Origin: Bauldia sp.
GTDB lineage: Bacteria; Pseudomonadota; Alphaproteobacteria; Rhizobiales; Kaistiaceae
Length of the DNA stretch: 64,000 nt
NCBI GenBank assembly: GCA_026126065.1
Contig: JAHCJY010000001.1
Location: forward strand, 496,001 to 560,000
Direction of reading: 5' to 3'
Shown: in pieces, positions 35,366 to 43,833 of the stretch
How positions within the stretch are numbered: position 1 is the stretch's first letter
How the letters are laid out: every line of letters starts with the position of its first letter
Notes under the pieces: generated by a model
What the model was told of the DNA's origin: nothing
What the model saw: the letters and a program-made list of their open reading frames with translations, nothing else
Databases searched by the model: none
Translations under genes and position numbers: made by a program

Positions 35366-35743
35366 TCAGGCCTTCACGAGCCGGAGGCCGCGCTCGAGGG
35401 CGAGGAGCACCTGGCGAAGGTCGTGGCCGCGTTTGAGGATGTAACCGCCGGCGGCGAGGATCGCGTAGGCGCCCTGGCGGCGGGCGAGCGACGGCTTCTT
35501 GACGATGCGGTAGAGCGGTTGCTCGGAGGTTCGCCGGAAGATCGAGAACACCGCCTCGTCGGTATGGTGGTCGATGGCGTAGTCGCGCCACTCGCCCTCC
35601 GCGACCTTGCGGCCATAGACAGAAAGGATCGCGCTCAGTTCCCTGCGGTCGAAGTGGACGCTGGCCGGTGTCGGCCTGAAGGCGGCAAGGGCATCGACCA
35701 CGCCCCGGCCGCCGCGACGCTCGTCGTCTTCGCCCTCGCTCAT
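35366..35743 (-). CDS. DUF2794 family protein
   Basis: A 125-residue alphaproteobacterial DUF2794 protein. Family features are VHFDRRELSAILSVYGRKVAEGEWRDYAID, AVFSIFRRTSEQPLYRIVKKPSLARRQGAYA, and ILKRGHDLRQVLLALERGLRLVKA. It is cytosolic and of unknown function. It lies just upstream of the SDR gene on the same strand, 62 bases apart. Confidence 0.9.
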   Translation of the reverse strand: MSEGEDDERRGGRGVVDALAAFRPTPASVHFDRRELSAILSVYGRKVAEGEWRDYAIDHHTDEAVFSIFRRTSEQPLYRIVKKPSLARRQGAYAILAAGGYILKRGHDLRQVLLALERGLRLVKA

Positions 35744-35860
35744 CGCACCTCGACTGCAGCCGTCATTGCAGCGTCATGTTCCTCCCGGAAGGGCGCAAGG
35801 GCAAGCCACCCGCCAGGCGGCGTGGTAAGGGATATTTCACAGTTTCGCCAACATTCAGCC

Positions 35861-35889
35861 CTTGCGGAGCCCGAATGGGCTACCAATAT
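35861..35889 (+). promoter_or_regulatory. Candidate heat-shock (sigma-32) promoter of htpG
   Basis: CTTG (35861-35864), an 18-base spacer and CCAATAT (35883-35889) resemble the alphaproteobacterial RpoH consensus (CTTG-N17/18-CYTATNT) with one mismatch. Start would lie near 35895, leaving a structured leader of about 240 bases before htpG. The match is suggestive only. Confidence 0.4.
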
Positions 35890-35908
35890 CAGCCTCGTTG
35901 CCTCAGAC

Positions 35909-36050
35909 GGTCCGGTTCGGCGGCGGCTTCGGTTTTCTCAGCCCCCCAGCCCCCCGGGGTCCTGTCGGACCGGACCACCTGACCTCCGGGGCACGACAAT
36001 TCATAATCCCCATATGTGCCTCGGCCGGGTCACCCCCGGCCATTTTCTTG
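35909..36050 (+). ncRNA. Structured htpG leader or small RNA with terminator
   Basis: GGTCCGGT (35909-35916) and ACCGGACC (35969-35976) form an inverted repeat. Further on, GGCCGGG (36024-36030) and CCCGGCC (36036-36042) make a perfect stem followed by ATTTTCTT, a good rho-independent terminator 88 bases ahead of htpG with no gene in front of it. This could be an attenuator or thermosensor in the htpG leader, or the 3' end of a small RNA. No known RNA family was recognised. Confidence 0.4.
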
Positions 36051-36137
36051 TCCCGTCGCGCCCGGACGAGCGGCCTTGAATCGCGCGGCCGTCCGCGTAT
36101 ATCGAGCGCGAACCGATCCCCGCAACGGATGACGCCA

Positions 36138-38033
36138 ATGAGCGACGCTCCGACAGACGCCGGACCGGCGGAGTCCCAGCCGTTCACCGCCGAGGTCTCG
36201 CGCCTCCTTCACCTGATGGTGCACTCGGTCTACTCCAACCGGGACATCTTCCTCCGCGAACTCATCTCGAACGCCGCCGATGCCTGCGAGCGGCTGCGCC
36301 TCCTGGCGCTGCAGCAACCTGATCTCCTCGGCGGCGAACCCGAGTTCAGGATCGTCATCTCGGCCGATGCTGACCGGAGGCTCCTGACCATCGAGGACAA
36401 TGGTGTCGGGATGGATCGCGCGGCCCTGGTCGAAAACCTCGGCACGATTGCCCGCTCCGGCACCCGCGCGTTTCTCGACGCGGCCGGTGACAAGGCCGGC
36501 GGCACCGCGCTCATCGGCCAGTTCGGCGTCGGCTTCTACTCCGCATTCATGGTGGCGGACGAAGTCGAGGTGTTCTCCCGGCCTGCCGGGAAGGACGAGG
36601 CGTGGCGCTGGGCCTCGGACGGGAGAGGCGCCTTCACCGTCGAGGCGATCGACCCGGCAAAGGCGCCCGCCCGCGGGACACGCGTCGTGCTCCACCTGTC
36701 GGAGGAGGGCGCGACCTACACCGACCCCGACACGATCGAGCGCATCGTCGCGGAGCATTCGGCGCATGTGCCGGTACCGATCGTGCTGCGCGTCGATGAG
36801 ACCACCACGCGCCCTCTCGCGGACGGCAGCGCGCTCTGGCGCAAGCCGAAAGCCTCGATCGACAAGAAGGCCTACACCGAGTTCTACAATCACGTCAGCG
36901 GCCAGTACGACGAGCCGGCGCTGACGATGCACTTCCGGGCCGAGGGCCGGCACGAATACGCCGCCCTCCTGTTCGTTCCATCATCCAAGCCGTTCGATCT
37001 GTTCGATCCGGAGCGGAAGAGCCGGATCAAGCTCTATGTCCGCCGCGTGTACATCACCGACGAGGCGAGGATTCTGCCGGCGTGGCTGCGGTTCGTCCGC
37101 GGCGTGATCGATTCCGAGGATCTGCCGCTCAACCTGTCGCGCGAGATGCTGCAGTCCAACCCGGTCCTGGCCCAGATCGGCAAGGGCGTCACCACGCGCC
37201 TCCTCGCCGATCTCGACCGGCTGTCGAAGGACGACCCCGACACTTTCCTCAAGGTCTGGGAGGCGTTCGGGCCGGTGCTGAAGGAAGGCCTCTACGAGGA
37301 GCCGGAGCGGCGGGATGCGCTGTTCGCCATCGCCCGCTTCCGCACGTCGACCTCAGGCGATGCCTGGCGCAGCCTTGCGGACTATGTCGCCGCGATGAAG
37401 CCAGGCCAGAAGGCGATCTACTACGCGGTGGGCGAAAGCCGCGAGACGATCGCCGCCAGTCCCCACCTCGAAGGGTTCCGACGGCGCGGGGTCGAGGTGC
37501 TCCTTCTTGCGGACGCGGTCGATGCGTTCTGGGTGCGGACAGCGCTCGGCTTCGAAGGCAAGGGCTTCCAGTCGATCACGCAGGGCGACGCCGATCTTTC
37601 CGCCATCCCCGTGGAGGGCGAAGAGGCCGCAAAGGAGGATGCCGCGGCGTCCAAGGCTGCGGTGGCAATTCTTGCGGCGCGGATCAAGCAGGCGCTCGGC
37701 GACCGCGTCGCGGCGGTCCGCGGCTCGGATCGGCTGACCGACAGTCCCGTCTGCCTCGTTGCTTCCGAAAGCGGCCCCGACCGGCAGTTCGAACGAATCC
37801 TCTCGGCGCACCAGACGGGTGGCAGGCGGCAGGCGCCGGTGCTCGAACTCAATCCCGGCCACCGCCTCATCAAGGCGCTGATCGACCGCGCCACGGCCGG
37901 CGAGGGCGAGATCGTCGACGATGCGGCGTTCGTCCTCCTCGGCCAGGCCCGGATCATGGAGGGCGAGCAGCCCGACGATGCGCCCGACTTCGCCCGCCGG
38001 CTGACGCGGCTCCTCGAGGCGCGCCTCGGCTAG
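36138..38033 (+). CDS. htpG: Chaperone HtpG (Hsp90)
   Basis: A 631-residue Hsp90. The N-terminal GHKL ATPase domain has SNRDIFLRELISNAADACERLR, DNGVGMDRAALVENLGTIARSGT and GQFGVGFYSAFMVAD. The middle domain has LPAWLRFVRGVIDSEDLPLNLSRE-type segments, and the C-terminal dimerisation domain ends the protein. It assists folding of client proteins in the cytosol. ATG codons at 36129 and 36138 are both in frame. The stop codon TAG is part of the CTAG at which an IS element is inserted, so the coding frame itself is intact. Confidence 0.96.
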   Translation: MSDAPTDAGPAESQPFTAEVSRLLHLMVHSVYSNRDIFLRELISNAADACERLRLLALQQPDLLGGEPEFRIVISADADRRLLTIEDNGVGMDRAALVENLGTIARSGTRAFLDAAGDKAGGTALIGQFGVGFYSAFMVADEVEVFSRPAGKDEAWRWASDGRGAFTVEAIDPAKAPARGTRVVLHLSEEGATYTDPDTIERIVAEHSAHVPVPIVLRVDETTTRPLADGSALWRKPKASIDKKAYTEFYNHVSGQYDEPALTMHFRAEGRHEYAALLFVPSSKPFDLFDPERKSRIKLYVRRVYITDEARILPAWLRFVRGVIDSEDLPLNLSREMLQSNPVLAQIGKGVTTRLLADLDRLSKDDPDTFLKVWEAFGPVLKEGLYEEPERRDALFAIARFRTSTSGDAWRSLADYVAAMKPGQKAIYYAVGESRETIAASPHLEGFRRRGVEVLLLADAVDAFWVRTALGFEGKGFQSITQGDADLSAIPVEGEEAAKEDAAASKAAVAILAARIKQALGDRVAAVRGSDRLTDSPVCLVASESGPDRQFERILSAHQTGGRRQAPVLELNPGHRLIKALIDRATAGEGEIVDDAAFVLLGQARIMEGEQPDDAPDFARRLTRLLEARLG

Positions 38034-38867
38034 GGTCCGTACTCAATAAGGATTCACAGCACAGTAGGGATGTGATTCAAGGTGTCCGGGAGGGCACCTT
38101 GATGAAGCATCTTTACTGGCTGGACGACGCGGCGTGGGCGAAGATCGAGCCCCATTTGCCCGTGGTCGTCGCGGGGCGCATCGGGTCGACGATCGCCGGG
38201 TGATCAGCGGGATCATCCACATGCTCCGGACTGGAGCGCGGTGGCGTGACTGCCCGGCTGCCTACGGTCCGTACACGACGATCTACAATCGCTACCATCG
38301 CTGGAGCCAGCAGGGTGTCTGGTTCGACGTCTTCCAGGCACTGACGGGCATGAGCGGGGTCTGGGGCGGCGGTGCGATCGATGCCACCCACATCAAGGCG
38401 CATCGCTCGGCATCGGGCGCAAAAGGGGGGACTTCGCGCAGGCCATTGGTCGCTCCCGCGGCGGACGAACCACCAAAATCCACGCCCTGACGGACGAGGT
38501 CGGACGGCCACGTGTGCTGCGGCTGAGCGCCGGCAACGTCAATGATGGCACCATGGCGACGGCGCTGATCGGTGCCGCAGCCCCGATCAGCCACCTCCTG
38601 GCCGATCGCGCCTACGACGCAATTGCCTTGCGCACCTGGCTCGCCGAGCGCGGCACACTCGCCGTCATTCCCTCGACCCGAAGTCGCAAGGCCCCCATCC
38701 CGCACGATCGGGACCTCTACAGGCAGCGCAACCGGATCGAGCGCATGTTCTGCCGGCTCAAAGACTACCGACGCGTCGCAACCCGGTACGACAAACTCGC
38801 CAGAAACTACGACGCCGCCATCCACATCGCTGCAATCGCAGCCTTCTGGCTCAATTGAGTCCCGACC
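38034..38867 (+). mobile_element. IS5-family insertion sequence (IS427-like group)
   Basis: The element is 834 bases long and flanked on both sides by CTAG (38030-38033 and 38868-38871), as expected for a target duplication in this group. The ends are imperfect inverted repeats: left GGTCCGTACTCAAT, right (reversed) GGTCGGGACTCAAT, 12 of 14 matching. It contains a transposase split over two or three frames. The insertion point is the stop codon of htpG. The same ends recur on the element at 51863-52075. Confidence 0.85.
38102..38858 (+). pseudogene. IS5-type transposase, frameshifted
   Basis: Pieces of one DDE transposase lie in consecutive frames: KHLYWLDDAAWAKIEPHLP, then VDDRRVISGIIHMLRTGARWRDCP with YNRYHRWSQQGVW and AIDATHIKAHRSASG (first Asp), then HLLADRAYDAIALR and RNRIERMFCRLKDYRRVATRYDKLARNY (remaining catalytic region). 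The switch near 38421-38430, at AAAAGGGGGG, is the usual frameshift site of this group and may be programmed. The earlier switch near 38160 looks like a single-base loss after HLP and would disable the N-terminus. This copy is therefore probably inactive unless that shift is also suppressed. Confidence 0.8.
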
Positions 38868-38917
38868 CTAGCGCCGGCAGCGTTGCCGTTGCGCGTGGCG
38901 GTCCGGATCGGGCAAGC

Positions 38918-39622
38918 ATGGCTTCGATCTTTCCGGGAGTCGCCGTGTCCGCCACCTGCATCATCCTCGACTGCGACGGTGTCCTGGTCGACAGCGAACT
39001 GATCTCCGCGCGCATTGCTGCCGCCTGCTTCGCCGGCGCCGGTGCCGCCATCTCGATGGAGGAGATTCTCGCCCGGTTCACGGGGATGAAGGCCACCGAC
39101 GTCAGCGCGACCGTTTTCGCCGAGCGCGGGCTGGCCGTGCCGGAGCGGGTGACCGAGCAGCGGCTGGAAGCCACGATGGCGGCATTCGAGCAGGAACTCC
39201 GGCCAATGCCCGGTGTCGACGAGGCACTGGCCGCGATCCACGCGCTCAAATGCGTGGCCTCGTCGAGCCATCACGACCGGATCGCCCTGGCCCTCCGGGT
39301 GACCGGCCTCGCCCGCCATTTCGGCAATGCGGTCTTCAGTGCGACCATGGTCGAGCGCGGCAAGCCGGCGCCCGACCTGTTCCTCCACGCCGCGAAGGCG
39401 ATGGGCGCAGAGCCGGCGCACTGCATCGTGGTCGAGGATTCGGTTGCCGGTGTCGTCGCGGGAAAGGCGGCGGGGATGGCGGTGATCGGCTTCACAGGGG
39501 GAAGCCATTGCGGCCCGGACCATCGTCACGCGCTGGTGACGGCGGGCGCCGACCGCGTGATCCACCACATGAGCGAGCTTGCCCAGGCCGTGCTCTTCGA
39601 ACGATCGATCCACCGGATCTAG
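38918..39622 (+). CDS. HAD-superfamily phosphatase (beta-phosphoglucomutase-like)
   Basis: A 234-residue HAD-IA protein. Motif I is DCDGVLVDSE (nucleophile and acid Asp), motif II is the ASSSHHDR region, and motif III/IV are KPAPDLFLHAAKAMG and VVEDSVAGVVAGKAAGM. It hydrolyses phosphate esters or isomerises sugar phosphates; the specific substrate is unknown. A GTG at 38945 behind GGGAG is an alternative start that would remove nine residues. The IS element ends about 50 bases upstream, so its original promoter may have been displaced. Confidence 0.87.
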   Translation: MASIFPGVAVSATCIILDCDGVLVDSELISARIAAACFAGAGAAISMEEILARFTGMKATDVSATVFAERGLAVPERVTEQRLEATMAAFEQELRPMPGVDEALAAIHALKCVASSSHHDRIALALRVTGLARHFGNAVFSATMVERGKPAPDLFLHAAKAMGAEPAHCIVVEDSVAGVVAGKAAGMAVIGFTGGSHCGPDHRHALVTAGADRVIHHMSELAQAVLFERSIHRI

Positions 39623-40821
39623 CGCTGGAGGGCCAGTTCCTTGAGGCGCGCGGCAAAGGACGCCACGCTTCGGCCCGGATGGTCGGCGGCGCCTGCCGTG
39701 AGCCGCGCCAGAAGCGGCGGGTCCGTGGCAAGGCGCGCGAGCGCGTCGGCAAAGGCCGCCGGGGTCGCCGCGTCCGCAAGGAGGCCGTCGATGCCGTGGC
39801 GGATCTGCTTGCGGAGGCCACCGACGGGCGTTCCCACCACCGGCATGCCCCCGCCGAAAGCCGTCAGCGCCACGCCTGACTGGCTCGCCTCGACATAAGG
39901 CAGCGCGACGACATCGTACCGCGACAGCACGCCGCCGATCTCGGCGTGGTCGATCCAGCGGTTCTCGATCCTGGCGCCCAGCGCGGCGAGCCGCGGGCCG
40001 AGGCCGTTGAGATCGCCCTCGCCGACCACGCCGAGTTCCACCGGAACGCCGCGGGCGCGAAGGAGCGCGATGGCGTCGACCAGGAGCGGCAGGCCCTTGT
40101 AGGCCATGATCCGGCCGAGGAAGAGGACGCGCAGCGGGTGCGGACCGGGCAGGCGTGCGACGCGCGGATAGGCCAGCAGCGGGTGCGGCTCAACGACGAT
40201 GCGCTTGCGCGGCACCTGGCCGCCCGCCACCAGCCGCGCCGCAACGGCGTTGCTGAGCGTCACCACGACGTCGGCGGCGCGGGTCTCGCGGAGGAGCCAG
40301 CGGGTGGCAAGGCCGGTGTGATCGCCCGGATGCCCGACGGCGTCATGGACGACGACGAGATGCCGGAGGCCGGCGCGGCGCACGATCGGCGCCAGGAGGG
40401 GCGTCCACAGATGCGGCATCAGCACCACGACGGCGCCGAAGCCCTCGCGTCGCAGGCCTTCGAGGAGGAGTCCGGCATCGCGCCGGAACCGCGGGATGCC
40501 TGTGAACGCGCCGGCGGCCGACGCGAAGGTCGGGAAGGGCAGGGTCGCCGGGGCAAACGAGGACAGCCGGCCAGCCAGTTCATTGCCGGGAGCGTAGGAG
40601 AGGAGATCGCCCGTGCGCGCGGCCCTGAGGCTTTCGGCGAGCTCGACGGCCATCCACGAAAGTGCGCCGCGGCGACCCCAATAGACGAATAGCACGCGCC
40701 CGTCGGCGGGCGCTGCCTGCGACGGAGGAGGGGCGGGGGCGATGGCGCGGTTCAAGCTCGGCAAGGAGTCGTCCTTGAGCGGCTGTAACCGGTGAGTATC
40801 GCTGGGGCGCGCTGCGCTCAA
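39619..40821 (-). CDS. Glycosyltransferase, GT-B fold (group 1 / GT4-like)
   Basis: A 400-residue GT-B enzyme. The C-terminal half has LRVLFLGRIMAYKGLPLLVDA, PVELGVVGEGDL and the nucleotide-sugar region YDVVALPYVEASQSGVALTAFGGGMPVVGTPVGGL, including the conserved E of the E-x7-E-like motif. The N-terminal acceptor domain contains HLVVVHDAVGHPGDH. It transfers a sugar from an NDP donor, probably in surface glycan synthesis; substrates unknown. The TTG start at 40821 is uncertain. Its stop overlaps the convergent HAD gene by 4 bases. Confidence 0.86.
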   Translation of the reverse strand: MSAARPSDTHRLQPLKDDSLPSLNRAIAPAPPPSQAAPADGRVLFVYWGRRGALSWMAVELAESLRAARTGDLLSYAPGNELAGRLSSFAPATLPFPTFASAAGAFTGIPRFRRDAGLLLEGLRREGFGAVVVLMPHLWTPLLAPIVRRAGLRHLVVVHDAVGHPGDHTGLATRWLLRETRAADVVVTLSNAVAARLVAGGQVPRKRIVVEPHPLLAYPRVARLPGPHPLRVLFLGRIMAYKGLPLLVDAIALLRARGVPVELGVVGEGDLNGLGPRLAALGARIENRWIDHAEIGGVLSRYDVVALPYVEASQSGVALTAFGGGMPVVGTPVGGLRKQIRHGIDGLLADAATPAAFADALARLATDPPLLARLTAGAADHPGRSVASFAARLKELALQR

Positions 40822-40883
40822 GTCGCTTTGATCATCCGCCTGGACGGGCCGGAGAGAGCATTGCGCCGGAGCGAGAGGCGACG

Positions 40884-41423
40884 CTAGTCCTCCACGACGC
40901 CAACATAGGGAAGCTCGCGAAACGCGTGGGCAGCGTCCATGCCATAGCCGACGACGAAATAGTCCGGGCAGATGAAGCCGACATGGTCGGCGTCGATGGC
41001 GGTCTTCCGCTTGCCGCTCTTGTCCAGCATCACGGCCAGCCCGACCCGCGCCGCGCCGCGCGAGACCAGGTAGTCGCGCGCGAAGGCGAGCGTGCGGCCG
41101 GTCTCGAGGATGTCGTCGACGATCAGCACGTCACGGCCGGCGAGCGCGCTTTCGATGTCCTTGAGGAGACTGACCTTTCCGGACGAGACCGTGCTTTCGC
41201 CATAGCTCGACAGCGTCATGAAGTCGACCTCGGGCGACAGGCCGGCATCATGGAGCGCGCGCACGAGGTCGGCCGCAAACACGAAGCTCCCCTTCAGCAC
41301 CGAGAGGATCAGCAGGTCGCGGTAGCCGGCGGCGGCAATCTCGGCGGCGAGTTCAGCATTGCGCCTCGCGATCGCCTCGGCGGAAAACAGGACGCGGACG
41401 CTGCGGCCGCGGATGATCGGCAT
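40884..41423 (-). CDS. hpt: Hypoxanthine phosphoribosyltransferase
   Basis: A 179-residue purine salvage enzyme converting hypoxanthine (and guanine) with PRPP to IMP/GMP. The PRPP loop is VLIVDDILETGRTL; the flexible loop is LSSYGESTVSSGKV; and SVLKGSFVFAADL and CPDYFVVGYGMD complete the signature. The ATG at 41423 overlaps the stop of the upstream gene (TGATG), so they form an operon. Length matches the family. Confidence 0.95.
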   Translation of the reverse strand: MPIIRGRSVRVLFSAEAIARRNAELAAEIAAAGYRDLLILSVLKGSFVFAADLVRALHDAGLSPEVDFMTLSSYGESTVSSGKVSLLKDIESALAGRDVLIVDDILETGRTLAFARDYLVSRGAARVGLAVMLDKSGKRKTAIDADHVGFICPDYFVVGYGMDAAHAFRELPYVGVVED

Positions 41424-42019
41424 CAATGTACCTCGAAGGGCCGGCCGTCGCCGAGCCGCACCGTAATGGTTGCGGCTTCCGACGGAAGGTCCGGGAATTC
41501 GGTTGCGAAGCGGATCGTGCCACGCGGGGCGATGACACTTGCGGCGACCACGGCGGTACGCCGGCCGATCTCTGCCCCGTCGGCGCCAAGGAGGATGACC
41601 TCGATGGGCGGGAGCGCCACGGTCTTGCGCGCAACGCTCAGGATCGCGCCTTCGACCCGCAACTGTTCGTAGCCACCACGGAAGATGCGGCTTGCACGCA
41701 GGTCGTCGAGTTCCACGCCCTGAAGGTTCACCGGAAGGCCGATCGCACCATAGATGCCGCCGAGCTGCGGCACGGCCTCGACGATCGGGTGGCGCAGCGC
41801 GATCAGCACCGTTGCCGTGGCCAGCCCGGCGAGCGCGGCGAGGAGCGCCGGCCGGTGGCGTTTCCGCACGGCGGGGCCACGGACCGCGGGCGGCAGCCGA
41901 ACGAAGCCGGGGTGGATATCAATGATGACCGGCGGGCGGTGGCGGGTGCGCGGCACCGGGCCGGTTGCCGGCATCACGGCGAGCGCAGTGTCTTCGGCCC
42001 GCCGGTCCGCGCGCTCCAT
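41423..42019 (-). CDS. Membrane protein with DUF3426-like C-terminus
   Basis: A 198-residue protein with a polar N-terminal tail, one membrane helix (about 62-80, LLAALAGLATATVLIAL) and a periplasmic beta domain (GVELDDLRASRIFRGGYEQLRVEGAIL, then RFATEFPDLPSEAATITVRL). The pattern resembles the C-terminal part of zinc-ribbon/DUF3426 proteins encoded next to ftsE in Rhizobiales, but the N-terminal zinc ribbon is missing. AAGAGG precedes the ATG at 42019. Function unknown; hpt is its operon partner and ftsE is divergent. Confidence 0.7.
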   Translation of the reverse strand: MERADRRAEDTALAVMPATGPVPRTRHRPPVIIDIHPGFVRLPPAVRGPAVRKRHRPALLAALAGLATATVLIALRHPIVEAVPQLGGIYGAIGLPVNLQGVELDDLRASRIFRGGYEQLRVEGAILSVARKTVALPPIEVILLGADGAEIGRRTAVVAASVIAPRGTIRFATEFPDLPSEAATITVRLGDGRPFEVH

Positions 42020-42221
42020 CGTCCGCCTCTTTCCATTCACGCCCTCGCCACGATATGCGGCAATGGTTAACGTCGCGCCAACCATGACGCTTGCCGGCGC
42101 GGGGCAATGGGTGAAACCGTTGCAGGCTCCGCGCGGACCGCGTTCGTAAACGAGACCTTAACACTGGGGCGGCGAGAAGCGGGCAACGGCCCCGCTCCAC
42201 CCCTCCGAGGCGACCCAGAAA

Positions 42222-42881
42222 TTGTTCCGCTTCGACAATGTCGGACTGCGCTACGGCATGGGGCCGGAGATCCTCCGCGATCTGACGTTCCGCATCGGGC
42301 CGCGCTCGTTCCAGTATCTCACCGGGCCCTCCGGCGCGGGCAAGAGCAGCCTCCTCCGGCTGCTGCTCCTGTCGATCCAGCCGACGCGTGGCCTCATCTC
42401 CGTGTTCGGACGCGACGCCTCGACGCTTCGCCACAACGACCTGCCGCGGCTCCGGCGCCGCATCGGCGTGGTGTTCCAGGACTTCCGGCTGCTCGATCAC
42501 CTGACGACCTACGAGAACGTCGCGCTCGCGCTCCGTGTCGTCGGCAAGCCGGAACAGCGCTATCGCTCGGACGTGCTGGAACTCCTCAACTGGGTCGGGC
42601 TCGGCGACCGGATCAACGCCTATCCGCCGGTGCTGTCGGGCGGCGAGAAGCAGCGCGCGGCGATCGCGCGTGCGGTCATCGGCCACCCGGAGATCCTGCT
42701 GGCGGACGAGCCGACCGGCAATGTCGATCCGCCGCTCGCCCGCCGCCTGCTGCGGCTGTTCGTCGAACTCAACCGGCTCGGCACGTCCGTCGTCATCGCC
42801 ACCCATGACACCGACCTGATGCGCCAGTTCCCGGCACGCACGATGGCCCTCGAGGACGGCCGCCTGTCGGTCCATGACTGA
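42222..42881 (+). CDS. ftsE: Cell division ATP-binding protein FtsE
   Basis: A 219-residue ABC ATPase. Walker A GPSGAGKSSL, the Q-loop VVFQDFRLLDHLTTYENVAL (FtsE-typical), signature LSGGEKQRAAIARA, Walker B ILLADEPTGNVD and H-loop VVIATHD are all present. With FtsX it activates peptidoglycan hydrolases at the septum. The TTG start gives the standard FRFDNVGLRYG opening. It overlaps ftsX by 8 bases. Confidence 0.95.
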   Translation: MFRFDNVGLRYGMGPEILRDLTFRIGPRSFQYLTGPSGAGKSSLLRLLLLSIQPTRGLISVFGRDASTLRHNDLPRLRRRIGVVFQDFRLLDHLTTYENVALALRVVGKPEQRYRSDVLELLNWVGLGDRINAYPPVLSGGEKQRAAIARAVIGHPEILLADEPTGNVDPPLARRLLRLFVELNRLGTSVVIATHDTDLMRQFPARTMALEDGRLSVHD

Positions 42882-43833
42882 AGCGCCGATCAAGACGGCG
42901 CGGCTGCGTCTCCTGCCCGGCCGCGCGTCGCAGTTCCGGCAGGGGACGAGCCCGATCGTGCCGCCGAACTCGATCGCCAGCACCGCGCTGATGGCGGTGG
43001 TGGCGATCATGAGTTTCCTCGCCTGCCTGACCGTGGGCGCGGTCACGCTGGTGCAGGGGGCGGCCGAGGACTGGCAGTCGGACATCCTGCGCGAGGTGAC
43101 GATCCAGGTTCTGCCGCTCGAGGGCGTTGACGTTGCCGCGGCGACGGAGGCGGCGCTCGGCATCGCGCGCGCCGCGCCCGGCGTTGCGGGGGCGCGCGCG
43201 CTGAGCGACGCGGAGAATGCGGCGCTGCTGGAGCCGTGGCTCGGCATTGGCCTCGACACCGGCGAATTGCCGATTCCCCGCCTTATCGTGGTCGAGATCG
43301 GCGACACGGCGGCGGTCGACCTTGCGGCGCTGTCGAATGCGCTGGCGGGAGTCGAGGGCGCGACGCTCGACGATCACCGCATGTGGACCGAGCGGCTCCG
43401 CTCGATGGCGAACGTGACCGTCGTCGTCGGCTTCGCTGTCCTGATCCTGGTCTTTGCCGCGACGATCATGTCGGTGGTCTTTGCCACGCGTGGCGCGATG
43501 GCCGGAAACGGCGCGATCGTTTCCGTCCTCCACTTCATCGGCGCCGAGGACTGGTTCGTGGCGCGCGAGTTCCAGCGCCACTTCCTCGTGCTCGGACTCA
43601 AGGGCGGTCTCGTCGGCGCCTTCGGCGCCGCCGTGCTCTTCGCGGTCCTTTCGTTCACGATGGGCGCGATCGGGGAATCGCCGGAGGGCGTGCAGGTATC
43701 GGCGCTCTTCGGCAGCTTCGCCGTCGGGCCGGGCGGATATTTCGGGGCGCTTCTCGTCGCTTTCGTCATTGCCGTCATCACCGCAGTCACGTCGCGGATC
43801 ACGGTGTTCCGCTATCTCCGGGACGTGCGATGA
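42874..43833 (+). CDS. ftsX: Cell division protein FtsX
   Basis: A 319-residue inner-membrane protein with the FtsX layout: a cytosolic N-terminus, first helix (about 35-60, ALMAVVAIMSFLACLTVGAV), a periplasmic domain of about 110 residues (WQSDILREVTIQVLPLEGVD), and three C-terminal helices. FtsEX couples ATP hydrolysis to septal hydrolase activation. It is translationally coupled both to ftsE and, by ATGA, to plsC. Confidence 0.93.
   Translation: MTEAPIKTARLRLLPGRASQFRQGTSPIVPPNSIASTALMAVVAIMSFLACLTVGAVTLVQGAAEDWQSDILREVTIQVLPLEGVDVAAATEAALGIARAAPGVAGARALSDAENAALLEPWLGIGLDTGELPIPRLIVVEIGDTAAVDLAALSNALAGVEGATLDDHRMWTERLRSMANVTVVVGFAVLILVFAATIMSVVFATRGAMAGNGAIVSVLHFIGAEDWFVAREFQRHFLVLGLKGGLVGAFGAAVLFAVLSFTMGAIGESPEGVQVSALFGSFAVGPGGYFGALLVAFVIAVITAVTSRITVFRYLRDVR

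Noticed and set aside
41919..43307. Minus-strand frame opposite ftsE and ftsX
   Set aside because: Shadow of two well-defined genes, low-complexity composition.
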